Of a DNA stretch of 10,993 nucleotides, positions 6,082 through 10,993 are shown piece after piece. How positions within the stretch are numbered: position 1 is the stretch's first letter; every line of letters begins with the position of its first letter. Source of the DNA: CADCVT01 sp036389485 (lineage in GTDB: Bacteria; Actinomycetota; Thermoleophilia; Solirubrobacterales; Solirubrobacteraceae); the NCBI GenBank assembly GCA_036389485.1, contig DASVPR010000031.1:1-10993 (forward strand), given 5' to 3'. Both the position numbers and the translations under genes were made by a program. The notes under the pieces were generated by a model. The model saw nothing but the letters and a program-made list of their open reading frames with translations. It was not told the DNA's origin and ran no database searches.

Positions 6082-6498
6082 ATGGCCGGCACGGACACGA
6101 CGAACCTCGGCTTCCTCCTCGCGAAGGCGTCGCAGCGCTGGAACGAGCGGCTGGCCGAGGGGTTCGCCGCCGCCGGGTTCGCGGACGTGCGGCCGAGCTA
6201 CGGCTCGGTGCTGCTGCCGTTGTGGGAGCAGGACGACCTGCGGATGGGGCAGCTCGCCGAGCGGGCGCGGCTCTCGAAGCAGACCATGACGACGCTCGTG
6301 CGGCTGTGCGAGCGCGACGGACTGGTCGAGCGCGCGCCGGACCCGCAGGACGGCCGCGCGACGGTCGTCTCGCTCACGGCGCGGGCGAAGCGGTTTCGCC
6401 CCGTCGCCGCCAGGGTGATCGCCGGCCTGGAGCAGGAAGTGTCAACGAGAGCGCGCCGCGATCTGGAGCGCGCGCTGAAGGAGGTCATCGACCTGTGA
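6082..6498 (+). CDS. MarR-family transcriptional regulator
   Basis: A 138-residue winged helix-turn-helix dimeric regulator. N-terminal helices (about 8-50) lead to the DNA-binding part: MGQLAERARLSKQTMTTLVR (recognition helix about 65-76), ERDGLVERAPDP, then the wing DGRATVVSLT with the conserved D-x-R, and a C-terminal dimerisation helix pair ending in LERALKEVIDL. The length is normal for the family. It probably represses its own transcription through the palindrome over its promoter; MarR proteins usually release DNA on binding a small aromatic or lipophilic ligand, or on oxidation. The downstream SnoaL-like gene overlaps its stop codon by four bases (GTGA), so both are made from one message and the SnoaL-like protein is the likely regulated product. 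Confidence 0.93.
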   Translation: MAGTDTTNLGFLLAKASQRWNERLAEGFAAAGFADVRPSYGSVLLPLWEQDDLRMGQLAERARLSKQTMTTLVRLCERDGLVERAPDPQDGRATVVSLTARAKRFRPVAARVIAGLEQEVSTRARRDLERALKEVIDL

Positions 6499-6878
6499 GC
6501 ACCACCGCACCGACCACCGCCGCCGAGCTTCCCGCCGCGCTCGCCGACCGCCTCGGCGCCGGCGACGTCGACGGCGCCCTCGCCCTCTACGAGCCCGACG
6601 CGACGTTCGCGCCCCAGCCCGGCGCGCAGGTGAGCGGGCTGGGTTCGATCCGCGAGGCGCTCGAGCAGTTCGCCGCGCTCCGGCCGACCCTGGTCGGCAA
6701 GATCGAGAAGGTCCTCGAGGCGGACGACGTCGCACTCGTCACCAACCGCTGGACGCTCCACGGCACCGGGCCCGACGGCGCGCCGCTGGAGATGGCCGGC
6801 GTGAGCGCGGACGTCATGCGCCGCCAGCCCGACGGGACCTGGCGGATCCTGGTGGACGACCCCTGGGGCGCCGGCTAG
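6495..6878 (+). CDS. SnoaL-like / NTF2-fold protein (YybH-type)
   Basis: A 127-residue protein of the NTF2-like cone fold: helix LPAALADRLGAGDVDGALALYEPDATFAPQPG, then SIREALEQFAAL, then beta strands with VTNRWTLHGTGPDG and DVMRRQPDGTWRILVDDPWG. This arrangement, including the terminal G-W-R-I-hydrophobic-D, is typical of SnoaL-like and YybH-like proteins, which are either small isomerases/hydrolases or ligand-binding proteins; the reaction cannot be deduced. I take GTG 6495 as the start: it overlaps the MarR TGA in GTGA, the classic coupled arrangement, and no better start exists nearby. Its stop overlaps the stop of the convergent DUF2269 gene in CTAG at 6875-6878. Confidence 0.82.
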   Translation: MSTTAPTTAAELPAALADRLGAGDVDGALALYEPDATFAPQPGAQVSGLGSIREALEQFAALRPTLVGKIEKVLEADDVALVTNRWTLHGTGPDGAPLEMAGVSADVMRRQPDGTWRILVDDPWGAG

Positions 6879-7330
6879 GCCCCGGGCTTCGCCACCATGT
6901 CGACGACCACGAGCACGAGGATCACGAGCTCGATTCGCGCGTAGAGCAGGATGTTCCGGCCGCCCTCCGTCAGCTCCTCCGCGGTGATTCCGCCGCTCTC
7001 GATCCGCTTGACGAGCGCGTCGGAGGTGCGGCCGATGAACGCGCCGCCGACGGCCATCGCCGCGGCGAGCCCGATCAGGCCGAGGATCAGCCAGGCGTCG
7101 AAGTCCCAATCGGCGTCGGCGACCATCGCGAAGCCGGTGAGCAGCAGCAGCAACCCGGCGGCCGGGTGCGCGCGCCCGGCCCACTTCGCCGCGGGCACGA
7201 CGAAGCCGCCGTAGGTCTCCGGCCCCGTCTTGATCGTCTGGAACCCGACGGCGGTCAGCGCGACGCCCGACCCGAACCACGTCGCGATCGAGAGGATGTG
7301 GAGCGACAGCAGCAGCTCGTACCAGGACAT
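6875..7330 (-). CDS. DUF2269-family integral membrane protein
   Basis: A 151-residue protein with four membrane helices: about 4-26 (starting YELLLSLHILSIATWFGSG), 56-72, 79-101 and 131-147. The N-terminal signature with a His and Trp in helix 1 (LHILSIATWFGSG) is characteristic of the DUF2269 group of predicted membrane proteins; no biochemical role is established for it to my knowledge. A charged loop (about 102-128) separates helices 3 and 4. The gene is convergent with the SnoaL-like gene and shares the CTAG bases as stop codon. It has no Shine-Dalgarno; GACACT lies 7 nt before the ATG, directly against a 43-bp tandem array that would occupy its -35 region. Confidence 0.8.
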   Translation of the reverse strand: MSWYELLLSLHILSIATWFGSGVALTAVGFQTIKTGPETYGGFVVPAAKWAGRAHPAAGLLLLLTGFAMVADADWDFDAWLILGLIGLAAAMAVGGAFIGRTSDALVKRIESGGITAEELTEGGRNILLYARIELVILVLVVVDMVAKPGA

Positions 7331-7337
7331 GCCGGGA

Positions 7338-7343
7338 AGTGTC
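7338..7343 (-). promoter_or_regulatory. Candidate -10 element GACACT for the DUF2269 gene
   Basis: GACACT ends 7 nt before the ATG, the same placement as GACAAT before the acyl-CoA dehydrogenase. The next upstream base begins the 43-bp repeat array. No independent -35 element is recognisable. Confidence 0.3.
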
Positions 7344-7497
7344 GCGCGTGGAGCGGACGCGAGCGGGGGGCGCGGGCAGGAGCGGCGCGCGTGGAGCGGA
7401 CGCGAGCGAGGGGCGCGGGCAGGAGCGGCGCGCGTGGGGCGGACGCGAGCGAGGGACGCGGGCCGGAGCGGCGCGGCGCGTGCGGCGGACGCGACGG
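7344..7497. repeat. 43-bp GC-rich tandem repeat (about 3.5 copies) between fpg-like and DUF2269 genes
   Basis: Copies start at 7344, 7387 and 7430, and a part copy at 7476. Each begins with GCGCGTGGAGCGGACGCGAG or a close variant. Copies 1 and 2 differ at one base of 43. Copy 3 has three substitutions and a 3-bp insertion, giving 46 bp. The array fills nearly all of the 171-bp gap between the glycosylase stop and the DUF2269 start. It is not CRISPR-like, as units are contiguous. Open frames through it reflect the GC-rich repeat and are not credible proteins. Confidence 0.9.
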
Positions 7498-7501
7498 GCG
7501 G

Positions 7502-8287
7502 TCAGGTCTGCTCGGCGGGGCACCAGTACGTCGTGCGGCCGCCGATCGTCGCTCGCTCCATCTCCGTGCCGCACCGCGGACAGACGCCGCCGCGACGGCG
7601 GGCCGGCATGACGTCGCCGGTGTGGACCCCGCCCTTCCGGATCGCGGAGCGGGTCGCCGCCCGGATCTCGCGGCGCAGGCGATCGAGCTCGTCGTCGGAG
7701 AGCGACCCCGCCGCGCGCGCCGGGGACAGTCGCGCCCGCCACAGCGCCTCGTCGGCCAGCAGGTTCCCGACGCCGGCGATGACCGCCTGGTCCATGACCC
7801 GGGCCTTCAGAGGAGCATCACCGCGGCCGACCCGCGCGCGGAACTCGTCGCGCGGGACCTCGGCGGCGTCGGGGCCGAGGCCGGAAAGATCAGGGTTCAA
7901 CACCGCGCGCCCGAGCCGCCGCTTGTCGCGCAGGATCATCTTCCCGCCGTCCTCGAAGGCGACGACGAAGCGGTCCCACAGCGGCGGCGCCGTCGCGTCG
8001 TCGCCGCGCGCCGGGTCGCCCTCCGCGGCCCCGTCGACCACAATCCGCCCGGCCATCCCGAGATGCAGCCCGAGCACCGGGCCGTCGCCGTCGGTGTCGA
8101 CCCACATCGTCTTGCCGCGCCGATGGGCGCGGACGAGCGACCGGCCGGTCAGCGCGGAGGCGAGCTCGCCCGGCTGGTGCGGGCGGCAGACGTAGGTGTC
8201 GGTGTCGTCGACGGCGGCGATCCGCCGCCCGAGCGCGCGCTCCTCGATCAGCGCGCGGGCTCGCTCGACCTCGGGCAGCTCCGGCAT
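7502..8287 (-). CDS. Fpg/Nei-family DNA glycosylase (formamidopyrimidine-type), incomplete zinc finger
   Basis: A 261-residue bifunctional base-excision glycosylase/AP lyase. The start is set by MPELPEVERAR: Pro2 is the catalytic nucleophile after Met removal and Glu3 the general acid, so the open frame upstream of 8287 is not coding. Lys59 in RRGKTMW and LHLGMAGR fit the N-terminal domain. DQAVIAGVGNLLADEALWRA is the helix-two-turn-helix. The C-terminal zinc finger reads CPRCG (Cys236, Cys239) and YWCPAEQT (Cys256), but the fourth ligand is Glu259 instead of Cys, so the standard four-Cys site is incomplete. It could be an 8-oxoG Fpg or a Nei2-like enzyme; I leave the symbol blank. TACCCT lies 8 nt before the ATG and no Shine-Dalgarno is present. 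Confidence 0.9.
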   Translation of the reverse strand: MPELPEVERARALIEERALGRRIAAVDDTDTYVCRPHQPGELASALTGRSLVRAHRRGKTMWVDTDGDGPVLGLHLGMAGRIVVDGAAEGDPARGDDATAPPLWDRFVVAFEDGGKMILRDKRRLGRAVLNPDLSGLGPDAAEVPRDEFRARVGRGDAPLKARVMDQAVIAGVGNLLADEALWRARLSPARAAGSLSDDELDRLRREIRAATRSAIRKGGVHTGDVMPARRRGGVCPRCGTEMERATIGGRTTYWCPAEQT

Positions 8288-8295
8288 GGGGGAGG

Positions 8296-8301
8296 AGGGT
8301 A
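8296..8301 (-). promoter_or_regulatory. Candidate -10 element TACCCT for the DNA glycosylase
   Basis: TACCCT matches TANNNT and ends 8 nt before the start codon, in the 88-bp gap after the TSP3 gene. The bases between it and the ATG are pyrimidine-rich on the coding strand, so a Shine-Dalgarno is excluded. This supports a separate leaderless transcript. Confidence 0.4.
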
Positions 8302-8334
8302 GGAACCGCGCGCGGAGGGACCGCGGAGGGGCCG

Positions 8335-8352
8335 CGCCGCCGGCGGGCGGCG
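8335..8352 (-). terminator. Possible GC-rich hairpin after the TSP3 protein gene
   Basis: CGCCGCC and GGCGGCG form a perfect 7-bp stem around a 4-base loop, 23 bp downstream of the TSP3 stop and before the glycosylase promoter. There is no T-run. Chance pairing is easy in such GC-rich DNA. Confidence 0.3.
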
Positions 8353-8375
8353 GCACGGCGACGCGGCGCGGATCG

Positions 8376-9878
8376 CTAGCCGCGGCCGGCCGCGACGAGC
8401 GGGGAGGCGGCGCGGAGCAGGCGCCCGTTGCCGCTGAACTGCGCCTGCGCGACGAGCCTCCGTCGGCGCAGGCCGCGCCGGTTGAGGGTGGCGGTCGCGG
8501 CGATCGTGCAGTCGGGTCGCAGCTCGACGAGCCGGGCGAAGGCGGTGCGAGCACGGGCGCGGATCACGAGCATGACCGCGCCGGAGGCGCACGCCTCGGC
8601 GGCGCTGACTCCGCGCGGCGGCACGACCCGGCCGGCGAGGCGCAGCGTCAGGCGCCGGCGTGTCCGCGCGCGGCGGACCGTGAGTGCCATGCCGGGCGTG
8701 ACGCGTGGCGGCGTCGGCGGCGCGACGACACCGCCCGGCGGTGCCGTCCCCCCGAGTGGGGCGGTCCCGCCCGGCGGCGGGTCGCCCGGCGAAGGCACGG
8801 GACAGCCCTGCTCGGGCCCCGCGACAAGAGCACACCGATCCGAGCCGTCGGCCACACCGTCCCCGTCGGAGTCCGGGTCGTCGGGGTCGGTCCCCAACGA
8901 AGCCTCCGCGTCGTTCGACATCCCGTCGCCGTCGCGGTCGTCGTCGCAGCGGTCGCCCACGCCGTCCCCGTCGCCATCGACCTGACCGCCGTTGGCGACC
9001 GACGGGCAGTTGTCCGCGCCGTCGAGCACGAAGTCGTGGTCGGCGTCCGGCGGGGACCAGTTGCGCAGCGCGAACATCTCCGCCGGGCTCATCCCCGCGA
9101 AGAACGCCTCGATCCCGTCCCCGTTCTCGCGCGCGAAGAGGTGCGCGTCGACCGCCGTGAAGCTCTGGCGCTCGACGTGCATGAAGATCACGGTCGCGCC
9201 CGGCGGCACGACGACGCCGTCGTACATGTACCGGACCTGGTCCTCGCCGTCGTCGCCGGGGATCGAGAGCTCGGTGTCGTTGTACGGGCGATCCCAGTGG
9301 TCGGGCGCGCCCGGCCCGTCCCAGAGCGACGCGACCTCGGTGCCGAAGTCGCTGTCGCCGTCCTGCACGAACGACGCCCACCGCTCGCCGACGTCGACGA
9401 GCTGGTCGCCGCCGGCCGTGTCGGTCACGCCGGTCACGTCCTCATAGAAGCCGAACCACATGAAGGACACCGTCCGCGTGACGGCGACCGGGTTGAAGAT
9501 GACGTCGAGCCAGCGCGCGAACGCCGGGCCGCTCGCCGGGACGTACACCTTGCGGTACAGGCTCACCCCGGTGTTGTTGATGTTGACGCGGACGGGGAAG
9601 ACGATCTCGCGCCCGCCGTCCTCGGTCGTGCAGCCGTCCGGGGCCGGGTTGACGTACTCGGTCTCGTTGTTCGTGCCGTTGTGCGCGACCGCCGCACGCG
9701 ACATCAGGTTGTACGCGTCGATGTTGCCGTTGAAGACGCCGCCGTTCTGATGGATGTCCCACGTCTGCTCGCCCGGGTCCTCCAGCTCGCGCGCGCAGGT
9801 CGCGGCCGTTGCGGCGCGCGCCGGCGCCAGCACGAGCACGGTGGCCAGTGCCAGCAGCAGCACCGGAAGGCGGGCCAT
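8376..9878 (-). CDS. Secreted protein with thrombospondin type 3 calcium-binding repeats
   Basis: A 500-residue exported protein. A signal peptide (about 1-23, LPVLLLALATVLVLAPARAA) precedes a beta-rich N-terminal domain (about 27-275) of unknown family, with Cys28 and Cys83 and NGT/NNT motifs. Residues 278-358 hold thrombospondin type 3 repeats: runs of D-x-D-x-D-G (DGDGDGVGDRCDDDRDGDG, then DSDGDGVADGSDRC) that bind calcium in series, with paired cysteines. A Pro/Gly linker (361-395) leads to a basic C-terminal beta domain (about 398-495) with a FSGNGRL motif, which I associate with secreted proteins of this bacterial group. No sortase signal or membrane anchor is seen, so it is probably released or held by binding. 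A structural or adhesive role is inferred, not shown. It starts 9 nt after the NUDIX gene. Confidence 0.85.
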   Translation of the reverse strand: MARLPVLLLALATVLVLAPARAATAATCARELEDPGEQTWDIHQNGGVFNGNIDAYNLMSRAAVAHNGTNNETEYVNPAPDGCTTEDGGREIVFPVRVNINNTGVSLYRKVYVPASGPAFARWLDVIFNPVAVTRTVSFMWFGFYEDVTGVTDTAGGDQLVDVGERWASFVQDGDSDFGTEVASLWDGPGAPDHWDRPYNDTELSIPGDDGEDQVRYMYDGVVVPPGATVIFMHVERQSFTAVDAHLFARENGDGIEAFFAGMSPAEMFALRNWSPPDADHDFVLDGADNCPSVANGGQVDGDGDGVGDRCDDDRDGDGMSNDAEASLGTDPDDPDSDGDGVADGSDRCALVAGPEQGCPVPSPGDPPPGGTAPLGGTAPPGGVVAPPTPPRVTPGMALTVRRARTRRRLTLRLAGRVVPPRGVSAAEACASGAVMLVIRARARTAFARLVELRPDCTIAATATLNRRGLRRRRLVAQAQFSGNGRLLRAASPLVAAGRG

Positions 9879-9884
9879 CGGGCG

Positions 9885-9890
9885 ACACTA
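9885..9890 (-). promoter_or_regulatory. Candidate -10 element TAGTGT for the TSP3 protein gene
   Basis: TAGTGT matches TANNNT and lies 6 nt before the ATG. Its first three bases are the NUDIX stop codon. Because the genes are only 9 nt apart, read-through from the NUDIX transcript is an alternative. Confidence 0.3.
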
Positions 9891-10364
9891 CGCGGAAGCG
9901 CGCAGCACGTCGAGGGCCGCGGCGGTCGTCGGACCCAGCGGCGAAGGGGGATCCGAGAGCGGAAACCACTGCGCCACCGCGATCTCGACCGGATCGAGCC
10001 GCAGCGGCCCGTGCCAGCCCTCGGCGGCGAAGATCGTCAGCACGTGCTCGTGCCCGTACCAGCGGCCCGCGGCGCGGCCGGCCTCGGCCCACGAGACCGC
10101 CGAGACGCCCAGCTCCTCCCACCCCTCGCGCGCCGCCGCGGCAGCCGGCGACTCCCCGCGCCGGATGCCCCCGCCCGGCAGCTCCCAGTGCGCGCGCGAC
10201 CCGTACTGGTGGCGCACGAACAGGACGCGGCCCTCACTGTCGCGCACCAGGCACTTGACCCCGTGCGACGTCGGCCCGACCACCCGCGCCCACACGCCGA
10301 GCGCGACGTACGCGGCGCGGTAGCCCAGCCGCAGCAGCGCCGCCGACCGCGGCCGGCGGCGCAA
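9888..10364 (-). CDS. NUDIX hydrolase
   Basis: A 158-residue NUDIX-fold pyrophosphohydrolase, cleaving nucleoside diphosphates linked to another moiety. The NUDIX box is present as G-x5-E-x7-REGWEELGV (about 76-98), with the metal-binding REGWEE glutamates; one hydrophobic position of the consensus is Gly. The strand GVKCLVRDSEGRVLFVRHQYG before it and WELPGGGI just ahead are typical. The N-terminal 30 residues form a basic amphipathic or hydrophobic segment (LLRLGYRAAYVALGVWARVV), seen in some NUDIX proteins. The start is uncertain: TTG 10364 is used because no ATG or GTG lies between it and the ferredoxin stop, and downstream GTGs would cut into that segment. It lies 16 bp after the ferredoxin gene and 9 bp before the TSP3 gene. 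The substrate cannot be told. Confidence 0.86.
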   Translation of the reverse strand: MRRRPRSAALLRLGYRAAYVALGVWARVVGPTSHGVKCLVRDSEGRVLFVRHQYGSRAHWELPGGGIRRGESPAAAAAREGWEELGVSAVSWAEAGRAAGRWYGHEHVLTIFAAEGWHGPLRLDPVEIAVAQWFPLSDPPSPLGPTTAAALDVLRASA

Positions 10365-10380
10365 CCCGGCGAGCGGCGGG

Positions 10381-10629
10381 TCAGGCGGAGGCGCCGAGGA
10401 CCTCGCCGCTGTAGAGCTTGTGCACCTTCACGGTCCCAGGCGGCGACGCGTCGATGCACAGCCCGCAGAGGATGCACTCGTCGACGTTCTCGTGGACGAT
10501 CTCGACGCCGGCCGCCGTGCCCGAGTAGATGTCGACCGGGCACGCCTCCTGCAGCCTGCGGCCGAGGTCCACATCGCCCGCCACGGCGTCGTCGACCTCG
10601 ATGCCGATGAAGGTCGCGTCGTCCCTCAC
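10381..10629 (-). CDS. Small FixX-like ferredoxin, single [4Fe-4S] cluster
   Basis: An 82-residue electron carrier. Cysteines lie in ACPVDIY (Cys30, Cys-Pro) and DECILCGLC (Cys52, Cys55, Cys58). The position where a second-cluster Cys would follow is Ser62 (IDASPPG). The order CP...CxxCGxC with three closely spaced Cys and one distant Cys-Pro matches FixX-type ferredoxins, which hold one cluster and partner with flavoprotein dehydrogenases; the fold assignment is by pattern. GTG 10629 overlaps the SucD-family stop in GTGA and has GAGAGGAG (10643-10636) 6 nt upstream, so the start is well supported. Coupled translation with a CoA-ligase subunit suggests a shared pathway, perhaps with a ferredoxin-dependent 2-oxoacid oxidoreductase outside the window. 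Confidence 0.82.
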   Translation of the reverse strand: MRDDATFIGIEVDDAVAGDVDLGRRLQEACPVDIYSGTAAGVEIVHENVDECILCGLCIDASPPGTVKVHKLYSGEVLGASA

Positions 10630-10993
10630 GCCGGGCTCCTCTCGGCCAGCTTCGACTTCATGATGTCCGGGATCTCCGAGATCTCCTCGGCGACGGTGAT
10701 CCCCGCCTCGGCAAGCCGGGCGATCTTCTCGGAGGCCGTGTCCTCCTTGCCCTCGACGATCGTGCCGGCGTGCCCGAAGGACATGCCCGGCATCTCGTCC
10801 ATGAAGCGCCCCGCCATGAAGGCGACGACCGGCAGGCGCGACTCGTTCGCGGTCACCCACTCGGAGAGCTGGGCCTCCATGCGGCCGCCGGGCTCCGTGT
10901 AGATCACGATCGCCTCGGTCTGCTCGTCTTCCTCGAAGTAGGGCATCAGCTCCGCGTAGGTGGAGCCGATGATCGCATCGCCGCCGATCGACA
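10626..10993 (-). CDS. SucD-family CoA ligase alpha subunit, C-terminal part (succinyl-CoA synthetase-like)
   Basis: The frame is open to the window end; 121 residues of the C-terminus are visible. They read IGGDAIIGSTYAEL, EAIVIYTEPGG, PVVAFMAGR, FGHAGTIVEG and ASEKIARLAEAGITVAEEISEI, the conserved run of the succinyl-CoA ligase alpha subunit. The His in FGHAGTI (codon 10770-10772) is the expected phosphohistidine that carries phosphate between CoA ligation and nucleotide. PGMSFGHAGTIVEGKEDTA departs from the common RMGHAGAI...GGKGTA form, so malate-, citrate- or other acyl-CoA ligases of the same family are possible. An ATG at 10946 is internal, not the start. The stop overlaps the ferredoxin GTG in GTGA; the beta subunit is expected upstream. 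Confidence 0.88.
   Translation of the reverse strand, partial: SIGGDAIIGSTYAELMPYFEEDEQTEAIVIYTEPGGRMEAQLSEWVTANESRLPVVAFMAGRFMDEMPGMSFGHAGTIVEGKEDTASEKIARLAEAGITVAEEISEIPDIMKSKLAERSPA
10636..10643 (-). promoter_or_regulatory. Shine-Dalgarno deciding the ferredoxin start
   Basis: GAGAGGAG lies 6 nt before GTG 10629, inside the end of the SucD-family gene. It fixes this GTG as the start, although the same frame is open much further upstream. Confidence 0.7.

Noticed and set aside
7339..7611. Possible small repeat protein encoded through the 43-bp array
   Set aside because: The period is not a multiple of three, so the encoded pattern shifts frame at each copy. The frame also runs into the antisense of the glycosylase, and no start signal was seen.
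6198..7742. Open frame of about 500 codons on the minus strand across marR, the SnoaL-like gene and DUF2269
   Set aside because: It crosses several genes on both strands and the 43-bp repeat, and gives Arg-rich sequence with no domain.
8196..10610. Open frame of about 800 codons on the plus strand
   Set aside because: It is antisense to the glycosylase, TSP3, NUDIX and ferredoxin genes, all with recognisable motifs. Its translation is Arg/Ala-rich without any domain, as expected from GC-rich shadow frames.
10381..10860. Longer ferredoxin start (159 residues)
   Set aside because: The extra N-terminus is the SucD-family gene read out of frame. GTG 10629 has a strong Shine-Dalgarno and the usual GTGA coupling.

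Overview
The window is about 11 kb of very GC-rich, gene-dense DNA with strong G/C third-position bias, so long open frames occur on the opposite strand of almost every gene. The content suggests a soil-type high-GC actinobacterium, most likely of the Thermoleophilia/Solirubrobacterales kind: acyl-CoA catabolism genes, a secreted thrombospondin-3-repeat protein with a C-terminal beta domain I associate with that group, GH5 endoglycoceramidase-like and DUF2269 proteins, and many starts without a Shine-Dalgarno. The taxonomic call is inference; no rRNA or marker gene is present.

Layout. Minus strand 1-1672: the N-terminus of a GntR/FadR-type regulator lies downstream of a medium-chain acyl-CoA ligase. 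A 63-bp divergent promoter region follows. Plus strand 1736-4500: a secreted GH5 glycosidase, then an acyl-CoA dehydrogenase. 4501-4718 is non-coding and holds a 23-bp tandem array (4575-4680) immediately 5' of a REP-associated tyrosine transposase (RAYT) gene. Plus strand 5294-5992: a small SCP2-like protein and a three-helix membrane protein. Plus strand 6082-6878: a MarR regulator with a clear palindromic operator over its promoter, translationally coupled to a SnoaL/NTF2-fold protein. Minus strand 6875-10993: in transcription order, a SucD-family CoA ligase alpha subunit (truncated by the window end), a FixX-like ferredoxin, a NUDIX hydrolase, the TSP3 secreted protein, an Fpg/Nei DNA glycosylase and a DUF2269 membrane protein. 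A 43-bp minisatellite separates the last two.

How the genes may work together. The ligase and its GntR-type neighbour, the acyl-CoA dehydrogenase and the SCP2-like protein fit fatty-acid or lipid catabolism; an endoglycoceramidase-like enzyme could release ceramide lipids that feed it. The SucD-ferredoxin pair looks like the edge of a ferredoxin-linked CoA-ester module beyond the window. The MarR-SnoaL pair is a self-contained, probably autoregulated unit.

The most interesting signals are non-coding. They are the double-palindrome array beside the RAYT gene; a consistent -10-like hexamer 6-10 nt before eight start codons that lack a Shine-Dalgarno (leaderless transcription); overlapping divergent -10 elements beside a 10-bp palindrome; the MarR operator; and two GC-rich minisatellites, one inside the ligase gene. 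I found no tRNA, rRNA, CRISPR array or complete insertion sequence.
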